Shown: in pieces, positions 1 to 5,567 of the stretch
Layout: each line of letters opens with the position of its first letter
Numbering within the stretch: position 1 is the first letter of the stretch
From: Chloroflexota bacterium
GTDB lineage: Bacteria > Chloroflexota > Anaerolineae > Anaerolineales > UBA4823
Direction: 5' to 3'
DNA: 6,541 nucleotides
Assembly (NCBI GenBank): GCA_017860725.1
Contig: JAGDMX010000309.1
Location: 1 to 6,541 of the forward strand
Made by a program: the position numbers and the translations under genes
Notes under the pieces: generated by a model
Told to the model about the DNA's origin: nothing
Seen by the model: the letters and a program-made list of their open reading frames with translations, nothing else
Databases searched by the model: none

Positions 1-328
1 GCCTGGTATGCTGGAGCCTTTCCGCCGGGCGCAGGGAATAACCCAAGATCTCCGCTTTATTTACATCTCGCCCGCTCAGATAACCGGCGCGCACTACCCG
101 CACGCGCTCGCTCCATGGCATGAAGTGCAAGGCGGCTTCCTTGTACTTTTTGAGCAGCGCCAGGCTATGATTGCCGACGCCCATCGAGATCAAGAAGCGG
201 AAAGGCTCCTTGGAGATCACCGTCCAGTAACCCATCGGCATCATGTTTTCACCCACAGTCAGCAGCACCAGGTGCAAGGGGAAAAATTTGGCTGAGAATT
301 GAGCAGTCTTTACCTGCCCGGGCAGCAT
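1..328 (-). CDS. Flavin reductase-like domain protein (partial, C-terminus beyond window)
   Basis: The minus-strand frame from the ATG at 328-326 is open to the window edge (109 codons seen; the family is usually about 150-200 residues). The translation resembles the FMN-binding split-barrel of the flavin reductase-like / flavoredoxin family. A beta-strand with PLHLVLLTVG (17-26) is followed by NMMPMGYWTVISKEP (28-42), matching the family pattern in which a Trp/His-Thr-x-x-Ser stretch contacts FMN. Later comes LISMGVGNHSLALL (46-59) and the characteristic SGRDVNK motif (85-91; family form SGRDxDK). Such proteins bind FMN and act as NAD(P)H:flavin reductases or flavoprotein electron carriers in the cytoplasm. 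The exact substrate cannot be told. The start overlaps the stop of the upstream VOC gene (TAATG) and has AGGAGG seven bases upstream, which supports this start and translational coupling. Family assignment is fairly firm, function less so. Confidence 0.82.
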   Translation of the reverse strand, partial: MLPGQVKTAQFSAKFFPLHLVLLTVGENMMPMGYWTVISKEPFRFLISMGVGNHSLALLKKYKEAALHFMPWSERVRVVRAGYLSGRDVNKAEILGYSLRPAERLQHTR

Positions 329-693
329 TACAGCACCTCCTTAAGCTCCAGGACGTTCCCTTCGGGATCGACAAACTTGATCCAGCGGCTGGACTTATAG
401 GCTTCCATCTCCCCAATAAAATTAACGCCTCTTGCCTGCAGCTCCTGGATTCTACCCGGGAGATCATCCACCCCGAATCCGACGACCACGGCCTGCTGCT
501 CAGCCGTTTTGGGTGCTAAGCTCATCTTTCCACCCGGCACCAATTCAAACAGTGCCCCTCCACCCGCATCGAATACCGCCCAATCCGCGCTGCTGCGGCG
601 CAAGCGGAAGCCCACCACGTCTTGATAGAATTCAACTGCCCGCTCCAAGTCCTGCACGGACAGCCCAGCCCAGATCAAACCTGTAAGTTTCAT
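328..693 (-). CDS. VOC-superfamily (glyoxalase/bleomycin-resistance fold) protein
   Basis: A complete 121-residue protein, the usual size of a single-chain VOC protein with two beta-alpha-beta-beta-beta modules. Module one: IWAGLSVQDLERAVEFYQ (7-24) then VVGFRL, and ALFELV (47-52). Module two: VVVGFGVDDLPGRIQEL (69-85), the turn ARGVNF, and WIKFVDPEGNVLELKEV (104-120), the hallmark FxDPxGNxxEL ending. In metal-dependent relatives, ligands come from His/Gln at the two strand starts and Glu at two strand ends. Here E50 and E116 are kept, but the His positions appear to be W8 and about V70, so glyoxalase I-type metal catalysis is doubtful. A binding protein or cofactor-free enzyme is equally possible. 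The start has AGGAGG six bases upstream. The stop overlaps the flavin reductase start by one base, forming a two-gene operon. Family assignment is firm; the substrate is unknown. Confidence 0.9.
   Translation of the reverse strand: MKLTGLIWAGLSVQDLERAVEFYQDVVGFRLRRSSADWAVFDAGGGALFELVPGGKMSLAPKTAEQQAVVVGFGVDDLPGRIQELQARGVNFIGEMEAYKSSRWIKFVDPEGNVLELKEVL
336..341 (-). promoter_or_regulatory. Shine-Dalgarno for the flavin reductase gene
   Basis: The minus strand reads AGGAGG seven bases upstream of the ATG at 328. It lies inside the last codons of the VOC gene, so a ribosome finishing that gene reaches the start directly. It fixes the start of the flavin reductase-like gene. Confidence 0.8.
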
Positions 694-699
694 AGGAAT

Positions 700-705
700 C
701 CTCCT
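700..705 (-). promoter_or_regulatory. Shine-Dalgarno for the VOC gene
   Basis: The minus strand reads AGGAGG with a six-base spacer to the ATG at 693-691. It is an essentially ideal ribosome binding site and supports that start. Confidence 0.8.
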
Positions 706-732
706 TCTGCCCTAGCCCGATATATTCATCCA

Positions 733-760
733 ATTATAAGGAAGTCAATCGGTTTGTAAA
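733..760 (-). promoter_or_regulatory. Sigma70-type promoter for the VOC / flavin reductase pair
   Basis: On the minus strand, TTTACA (760-755; five of six matches to TTGACA) is followed after 16 bases by a perfect TATAAT (738-733). Transcription would start near 726, leaving a leader of about 33 bases that contains the AGGAGG site. Strong by consensus; assumes the organism's housekeeping sigma factor recognises ordinary -10/-35 elements. Confidence 0.62.
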
Positions 761-763
761 CCG
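750..763. promoter_or_regulatory. Palindromic operator candidate between divergent promoters
   Basis: CGGTTTGTAAACCG has two perfect 6-base arms around a 2-base centre (756-757). It covers the minus-strand -35 element (755-760) and the candidate plus-strand -35 element (754-759), so one dimeric regulator bound here could block both directions. The size and spacing resemble operators of TetR- or LacI-type regulators (inference). No regulator gene is visible in the window. Confidence 0.45.
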
Positions 764-780
764 TATTTCCCATTTATAAT
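754..780 (+). promoter_or_regulatory. Candidate promoter for the kinase / TPR operon
   Basis: A perfect TATAAT lies at 775-780, preceded by TTGTAA at 754-759 (four of six matches to TTGACA) with a short 15-base spacer. Transcription would begin near 787, about 34 bases before the ATG at 821. The -10 is convincing, the -35 and spacing are weak, so this promoter may need an activator or be intrinsically weaker than its divergent partner. Confidence 0.5.
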
Positions 781-820
781 TGCTTCTTGCGGAATTTTTA
801 AGGATAAAAAAGAGAGCCTA

Positions 821-2347
821 ATGGCAACGGATGAAATTGTTACCGGTCAGCTTCATAGCTGGAGCTTGATCGAAAAGCTGGGCGAGGGCGATGCAGGTGA
901 AGTGTATCTGGTAGAGTCTTTATTTGACCAGCAGAAAGCTATTCTAAAACGTCCCTATCGCAGTGCATTCACCAGCGATATCAACCGGCAGGCGGCGCAA
1001 ATCGCCTCTGAGGCCCAAATTTTACACACCTTGAACGGCCTCAATTTGGTTGTGGACTGGCCGAGTCCCAGCCAGGCTATTCAGGTTCATGTGCCCCAGG
1101 TGATCGACCGCAGTAAAGCGGGTACCGAATACAGCGACCGGTTCTTTATCGTCTTCGAACTGGCGGGCGGATTCGACCTGAACACACTGGCGAGATGGAC
1201 GCGCCTGGGGCAAGCTGATCAAAGCGACAGGTCCAAAGAAATCCAGCAGTATCTAGAGACGATTGCCGATAGCAAGAAAATCCCCGATCTGATCCTGCTG
1301 CGCTCGCTGGCGGGCATTTTAGGGCTTTTTCAGCACATCCATAACTTCCGCTCGGACGAGGTCGTCGATTCGTCTGCAGGCTTGATCTGGAACGATGTCA
1401 AACCCGCCCATCTCTTTTGGGATCCATACCATAAGCGCCTGACCGTGATTGACTGGGGCAATGGCCAATTCCTGGAGATCGATGGCACAACTCCCGATTT
1501 CCGCTTCACGCGCATCTCCGATTACAGCCAATTCGTTCATGAGATGGGGTTATTCCTGGCAGAACAGGCACCCCACCTGCATGCAGGACTGGAATGGCCC
1601 ACAGCCCGAATCCAGGCCTTCGACCTGCCGGATTTGATGCCTGCCATCCGCGAGAAAGTGTCCGAGCTGCTATCTGCAGAGCTGCAGAAGCTACAGGCTG
1701 TCCGCCAGCTTGAAAGCAACCTGATCCTGACCAGCTATCCGGCTACGAATCAAATCGCCGAACTGGAGCAGATCCGCCAGCAGATTATCCTGTTTGGTGA
1801 AATTCCCGATCACGCTGGAGCACAAAAGTTTTGCCTGCATCTGGCTTCCCACCTGGTGGCGGAAGGCCGCCTGATGGAATTCCGTGAGAACTGTACCCAA
1901 GCCAGCCAGTTACCCGAGGCAGAGGTGGATAAATGGCGCTTCCTGGATCACATGGCGCAGATCACGCCTCAGGACGAATCAGGGACAGGTACGTCAAAAC
2001 TAACCAAGGCGTTTTTACACGCCATTCAGGCCGGACTGCAGGGAGACTGGCCAACCGCGCTGTGGGCATTGTTCTCAGTTTCCAGCAAAGGCGAAGAGCC
2101 TGACTGGTGGGACGATATCGCCCGCGGCATCCGCTGGTTTGAATTCGGGATTGACCCCGCAGTTCCCACACCCTATATCGCGGTCAAACGCGCATTACAT
2201 ACGATGCAATCCGCCTCCATCCAGCTCGAAGATACCAGACCCCGTTCTCCAGAACCTGCCCCGCCGTTTTGGATGAGATCGGCGCGCTGCAACCGGCCGC
2301 ACAGGAGACCATCATCCGCAGCCTGGAGCAGCCCAGGGCACAGGTGA
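821..2347 (+). CDS. Protein kinase-like protein, 5' part of a frameshifted double-kinase gene
   Basis: Residues about 14-270 look like a Ser/Thr protein kinase fold: glycine-rich loop LGEGDAGEV (20-28), ATP-binding lysine K43 in AILKRP, helix-C glutamate E64 in SEAQIL, catalytic loop WNDVKPAH (190-197) with catalytic D192 and K194, and DWG (211-213) in place of DFG. H197 stands where the metal-binding Asn normally is, and HRD reads WND. Residues about 270-470 are mostly helical, without recognised domain. The last about 25 residues (after SPEPAPPF) look like out-of-frame noise rich in Arg/Ser/Pro, while convincing protein continues in another frame at 2269-3768. I therefore infer that this is the N-terminal half of one protein of about 982 residues. 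The start at 821 has only weak purine-rich Shine-Dalgarno material (AGAGAG, 811-816) but a good promoter upstream. No signal peptide or membrane helix; cytoplasmic. Confidence 0.8.
   Translation: MATDEIVTGQLHSWSLIEKLGEGDAGEVYLVESLFDQQKAILKRPYRSAFTSDINRQAAQIASEAQILHTLNGLNLVVDWPSPSQAIQVHVPQVIDRSKAGTEYSDRFFIVFELAGGFDLNTLARWTRLGQADQSDRSKEIQQYLETIADSKKIPDLILLRSLAGILGLFQHIHNFRSDEVVDSSAGLIWNDVKPAHLFWDPYHKRLTVIDWGNGQFLEIDGTTPDFRFTRISDYSQFVHEMGLFLAEQAPHLHAGLEWPTARIQAFDLPDLMPAIREKVSELLSAELQKLQAVRQLESNLILTSYPATNQIAELEQIRQQIILFGEIPDHAGAQKFCLHLASHLVAEGRLMEFRENCTQASQLPEAEVDKWRFLDHMAQITPQDESGTGTSKLTKAFLHAIQAGLQGDWPTALWALFSVSSKGEEPDWWDDIARGIRWFEFGIDPAVPTPYIAVKRALHTMQSASIQLEDTRPRSPEPAPPFWMRSARCNRPHRRPSSAAWSSPGHR
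2235..2271 (+). other. Probable frameshift junction in the double-kinase gene
   Basis: Up to about 2235 the frame starting at 821 reads like protein (for example VKRALHTMQSASIQLED). From 2272 on, the frame one base back does (DEIGALQPAAQETIIRSLEQ). The second frame is closed upstream by TGA at 2152-2154, so the switch must lie between 2155 and 2347 and best fits 2235-2271. One missing base restores a single reading frame of 2949 bases. The stretch holds homopolymer runs CCCC (2240-2243 and 2259-2262) and TTTT (2267-2270), common places for indels or sequencing errors. No canonical -1 slippery heptamer is evident. Confidence 0.65.
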
Positions 2348-3768
2348 AAATTGTGATGGATGCCTGGGGGCGCAAAGAGTTCGAGGCCGCCCGGCGAGGC
2401 TTGCGTTACATCCTGCTGTGGGATCCGGATCGCCGGCGCTTATTCCAGGCCGACCGGGCTATCCAGGCCGCCCTGAGCTGGTTGGCCAATGCCGCTAAAG
2501 GCCCGCGCCGGGATCAAACTCTGCAGGAATACCTGACACCGTTAGAGCTGGAAGGTCGCGAGCTGCGTAACCAGGTAGGCTCGGCGCGCTGGCTGGATTT
2601 GATCTTGGACACGTTTCTCCGCTTGCGCAAAGGTGCCAACCCTGCCGACCTGGTTTATGAGAAGCCGGAGCTAAAATCCGAGCTACCCTGGCTTAGCGAC
2701 CTGGAGCCGCCCCGGCCCACCCGGTCCCTGTCCTCAGGTCCCATTCGTCTGGAGCGACAAACACAGCCAGCGACCAGTGAGCGGTCTGTGCGCGGCATCC
2801 AGGAAGCCATCCTGGGGAGGGACCAGGATGTGCGCTTGGGAGAGCCACTGGATACCTGGGTGGCCGAGGCGCGAGGTTCCTCTGCTCGCGTGTTCACCGC
2901 TCACCTGCGCACCCCTATCTCGCAGCTGAAATCCTGCGCGCTCAAGATCATGCGGAGCGACCGTATAGACTATGCCCTGCCGCTCTTCCGCGAGGAGATC
3001 CAAATCCTGGCTTTGATGCGCGATGTGCCGGGCATAACCCCTCTGCTTGAGTGCGGCTTCATCCAATTGGATGATGGACAGGATTTACCGACCGACGTAC
3101 GCAGCCACTCGGCGCAGGAGCTGAGCGGTAAAGTCGTTCGTTATGCGCCGGAAGAGATCGTCGGTTATCTGGCCGAGCTGGAAGTAAAAGCACATAGCGG
3201 CTGGCTCCCTTACCTGGCGATCGATAAATATTCTCAGGGCGATAACCTGCTCCAATTTTGCGATACCGGCCACACTCACGGGCGCTTCCTCCCGATCGAC
3301 GCTTTGCTGTGCATGGCTATCCAAATCTGTGATATCCTGGAGATTGCTCATGCCAGGAATATTGTTTATCGTGATCACAAAATCTTGCATTATTACTGGC
3401 TGGAGCCATATAATGGAATCTATGTGATCGATTGGAATGTCGCCAAGCGCCACCCTCATGGCCTGAGCGCAGAGGAGAAGCAGTTCGACCTGGTGCAATT
3501 CGGCGCCCGGGCTTTACACCACATCTTTACAGGCCGGCCGGCGCCAGGCGCGCTCCCTACAGGACCGACACGACCCGATGAGATCGAGGCTGCTGCCCAT
3601 TCCTATCGCGCCCAGTGGACCTACGATGATCAACGCCTGCCGACAGCATTGAAAGATATCATCGAGAAAGACCTGGCAGGAGGCTATACCCAGGTTAGAG
3701 GCCTGAGATATGATCTTTCACAGGTATTCCAGCAGATGTCCAGCGACGGACCAGCACAAACGGGTTAA
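2269..3768 (+). CDS. Protein kinase-like protein, 3' part of a frameshifted double-kinase gene
   Basis: The open frame has 499 codons from a TTG at 2269 with no Shine-Dalgarno, a poor start. An ATG at 2356 has AGGTGA nine bases upstream, but clear protein-like sequence already precedes it, so this is best read as the continuation of the 821 gene. Residues about 1-75 are helical, and 125-180 a Pro/Ser/Arg-rich linker. From about 189 there is a second kinase-like domain: degenerate glycine loop ARGSSARVF (201-209), lysine K226 in CALKIM, helix-C glutamate E243 in FREEIQIL, a long insertion about 265-310, catalytic loop YRDHKILH (367-374) with D369 and K371, and DWN (388-390) for DFG. H374 again replaces the metal-binding Asn and W377 follows, as in the first domain. 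Activity is uncertain. The stop is six bases before the TPR gene start. Confidence 0.8.
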   Translation: MDEIGALQPAAQETIIRSLEQPRAQVKIVMDAWGRKEFEAARRGLRYILLWDPDRRRLFQADRAIQAALSWLANAAKGPRRDQTLQEYLTPLELEGRELRNQVGSARWLDLILDTFLRLRKGANPADLVYEKPELKSELPWLSDLEPPRPTRSLSSGPIRLERQTQPATSERSVRGIQEAILGRDQDVRLGEPLDTWVAEARGSSARVFTAHLRTPISQLKSCALKIMRSDRIDYALPLFREEIQILALMRDVPGITPLLECGFIQLDDGQDLPTDVRSHSAQELSGKVVRYAPEEIVGYLAELEVKAHSGWLPYLAIDKYSQGDNLLQFCDTGHTHGRFLPIDALLCMAIQICDILEIAHARNIVYRDHKILHYYWLEPYNGIYVIDWNVAKRHPHGLSAEEKQFDLVQFGARALHHIFTGRPAPGALPTGPTRPDEIEAAAHSYRAQWTYDDQRLPTALKDIIEKDLAGGYTQVRGLRYDLSQVFQQMSSDGPAQTG

Positions 3769-3774
3769 ATTCCT

Positions 3775-5550
3775 ATGAATCACTATGAAGAGCTCGTAGA
3801 TCAAGCGAACTTGCTGCTCAGCCAGGAGGCTCCCGCCCCGGCCGATCTGCAAGCGATCCTGATCGAGATCGATGACCTGATCAATTCGCCGGGCTTCCAG
3901 GAGCTTGCTAACGAAGAGCGCACTGCTCTGCAAGCCTTGCGCCGGGAGTTAAAAGCAATAATCAGCCAGCCGGTGGAAGAATCCGAAAATAACGCCGGCG
4001 AGATCAGCATGGGCGCTTACGTGCCACTGCCCGAAACCTTCGAGCCTGGCATGGCAGCGGTCGAATTACAGCCGCACAATACGGAAGCCGAAAGCCTGAT
4101 GGAAATGGCCGAGCGCATGTTCTACAGCGGACGCTACGCCGAGGCGATCAAGCATTACGAGCGCGTGCTGCAGATCGAGCCCAATTGGGAGCGCGCCCGG
4201 CAGCACCATTCGGAAGCGGAAAATTATCTACGCACCGGCTACATCCCTTCTGTTGCCCTGCCGGCAGAAGCTGCTTCAGCCTATGGAAAGGCGCAATCGG
4301 CATCCCGAGTCGGGCGTTATGCGGATGCCCTGGCACTGCTCTCCAAAGCCCAGACGGTATTACGAGAACTGGGAATTGTACGCTGGCAGGAGGGTCAAGA
4401 ATTCGAGCAAAAGCTCCAGGAAAATATCGATGCAGAGAATGTGTACCAGGAAGGCTTAAAAGCATTCGAAGCTGGTCAAATTGATGACGCCATCGAGCGT
4501 ATCGATACCGCTTTGCAGGCTACCGGACAACCAAAATACGCCAATAAGTCACAGACCTACCGAAAAGTAAAAGAAACCTTGCGCGCGGTCAATGACACGT
4601 TGAATGCTCCAACACCAGACCTCAACGGGATCGTGCAATCTAAGGCTGCCATCGACGGGCTGGTACACGACTACGGCGAAAACCCTGCTTTCCAACGCGT
4701 ACGTTCGCGGCTCGAGAATTCCATCCCCAAGGCCACGGCGCCAGTAAAAGAGCAGGTGCGCAGCCTGAAATCCCAGGCAGAAAAATCCACCACGATCGAA
4801 GGTACCCTGTACATGGCACAGCAGGCCAAGTCACAGTTGGATACCATTCGCAGCTTGCAAGGCGTAGACGAAAGCCTGGATCGCCTGCAAAACGATGTCG
4901 ACAAGCTAATTCGTGAAACGGAAAAATATGAAGCCGATCTACAGACCGCACAGGCCTCATACCAAAATAACCGGCGCTGGCCTGCCAGTGCGGCGCGTAT
5001 CAGCACCGACGTGCGCACCCGTTACCCAAACGATCCGGGGGTCGTCCAGCTCAATCGCTCACTTTCGGGCTATTACGCCGGTCGCATGGCGATCCGCGTC
5101 GGCCTGGTCGTTATCCTGCTGATTGGCTTGTTTTTCCTGATCCAATGGGGCGCCGGACGATTCCGGGCGTATACCCTTTCCCTGACCCCCACAGTGACCT
5201 CCACAGCCACTGTTACCGCAACCGCAACTGCTACAGCAACAGCCACCCCAACAATTACCCCAACCCCCATGCCCAGCGTCACGCCGTCGCTCACACCGAC
5301 TCCTATGGCGGGAACCATTTTGCGGACGATCTGGGCCCGCAGCGGCTGCTACGAGCAATTCAACGCCGTCGGTCGCGTGCCGGAGGGCGGGACGATCCGC
5401 TTCCTGCCTTCTGAGAGGCGGTTCGATAGCTTTAACCGGGAGTGCGTCCTGGTCGAATACCAATCACCCACCAGCTCGGTGATTGGCTGGGTGCTAATTG
5501 CCGACGTGGGTGCCGCACGCACAACTCCGAGTCCGACAGCCACACCATAG
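3775..5550 (+). CDS. TPR membrane protein with Thr/Pro-rich stalk and SH3-like C-terminal domain
   Basis: The protein has 591 residues and no signal peptide. Residues 1-70 are helical. TPR-like units occur at about 105-138 (MAERMFYSGRYAEAIKHYER), 167-200 and 221-252, followed by a long helical, probably coiled-coil part (about 255-425). One membrane helix spans about 439-458 (GLVVILLIGLFFLIQWG), preceded by R437 and R441. A Thr/Ala/Pro-rich stalk follows (467-511), then a compact beta-rich domain (513-580) with PEGGTIRFL and GWVLIADV, resembling bacterial SH3 domains. It carries two cysteines, C525 and C557, that could pair outside the membrane. Topology is probably TPR inside, stalk and SH3-like domain outside. 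It ends in a second short Thr/Pro tail. Only six bases separate it from the kinase gene and no good Shine-Dalgarno is seen, so translational coupling is likely. A scaffold or sensor partner of the kinase protein is inference. Confidence 0.85.
   Translation: MNHYEELVDQANLLLSQEAPAPADLQAILIEIDDLINSPGFQELANEERTALQALRRELKAIISQPVEESENNAGEISMGAYVPLPETFEPGMAAVELQPHNTEAESLMEMAERMFYSGRYAEAIKHYERVLQIEPNWERARQHHSEAENYLRTGYIPSVALPAEAASAYGKAQSASRVGRYADALALLSKAQTVLRELGIVRWQEGQEFEQKLQENIDAENVYQEGLKAFEAGQIDDAIERIDTALQATGQPKYANKSQTYRKVKETLRAVNDTLNAPTPDLNGIVQSKAAIDGLVHDYGENPAFQRVRSRLENSIPKATAPVKEQVRSLKSQAEKSTTIEGTLYMAQQAKSQLDTIRSLQGVDESLDRLQNDVDKLIRETEKYEADLQTAQASYQNNRRWPASAARISTDVRTRYPNDPGVVQLNRSLSGYYAGRMAIRVGLVVILLIGLFFLIQWGAGRFRAYTLSLTPTVTSTATVTATATATATATPTITPTPMPSVTPSLTPTPMAGTILRTIWARSGCYEQFNAVGRVPEGGTIRFLPSERRFDSFNRECVLVEYQSPTSSVIGWVLIADVGAARTTPSPTATP
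5182..5307 (+). repeat. Low-complexity coding repeat for the Thr/Ala/Pro stalk
   Basis: Irregular repetition of ACN-GCN and ACN-CCN codons encodes alternating TA and TP units after the membrane helix. Codons vary (ACT, ACC, ACA, ACG; GCA, GCT, GCC), so it is not a perfect microsatellite and slippage should be limited. The stalk probably spans the cell wall or surface layer. Confidence 0.7.
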
Positions 5551-5567
5551 ACCGAATTAGCAACAGC

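Noticed and set aside
8..295. A plus-strand open frame of 95 codons at the left edge
   Set aside because: The opposite strand carries a clear flavin reductase-like sequence with its start, Shine-Dalgarno and SGRDVNK motif; the plus frame is His/Gln-rich with no family resemblance.
741..750. TTGACT on the minus strand as -35 element
   Set aside because: It lies only a few bases from the TATAAT at 738-733, far too near; TTTACA at 760-755 has proper 16-base spacing.
2155..2347. Programmed -1 ribosomal frameshifting
   Set aside because: No canonical X-XXY-YYZ heptamer lies in the zero frame and no clear downstream stem was seen; GTTTTGG at 2266-2272 does not allow good re-pairing. A mutation or sequence error is simpler.
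3085..3498. A 137-codon minus-strand open frame inside the second kinase domain
   Set aside because: It lies fully opposite kinase catalytic motifs, has no recognisable domain and no Shine-Dalgarno; it is a shadow frame.
5059..5463. Minus-strand open frames opposite the Thr/Pro stalk (for example a Val-Ala-Val-rich frame at 5073-5318 and a Gly/Cys-rich one at 5059-5463)
   Set aside because: They are the reverse reading of the low-complexity ACN/GCN/CCN codons of the TPR gene; the composition explains the openness and no start signal or motif supports them.
5551..5567. Separate promoter or terminator between the TPR and aminotransferase genes
   Set aside because: Only 17 bases separate the genes, with no stem followed by T-run and no -10/-35 pair; read-through is more likely.
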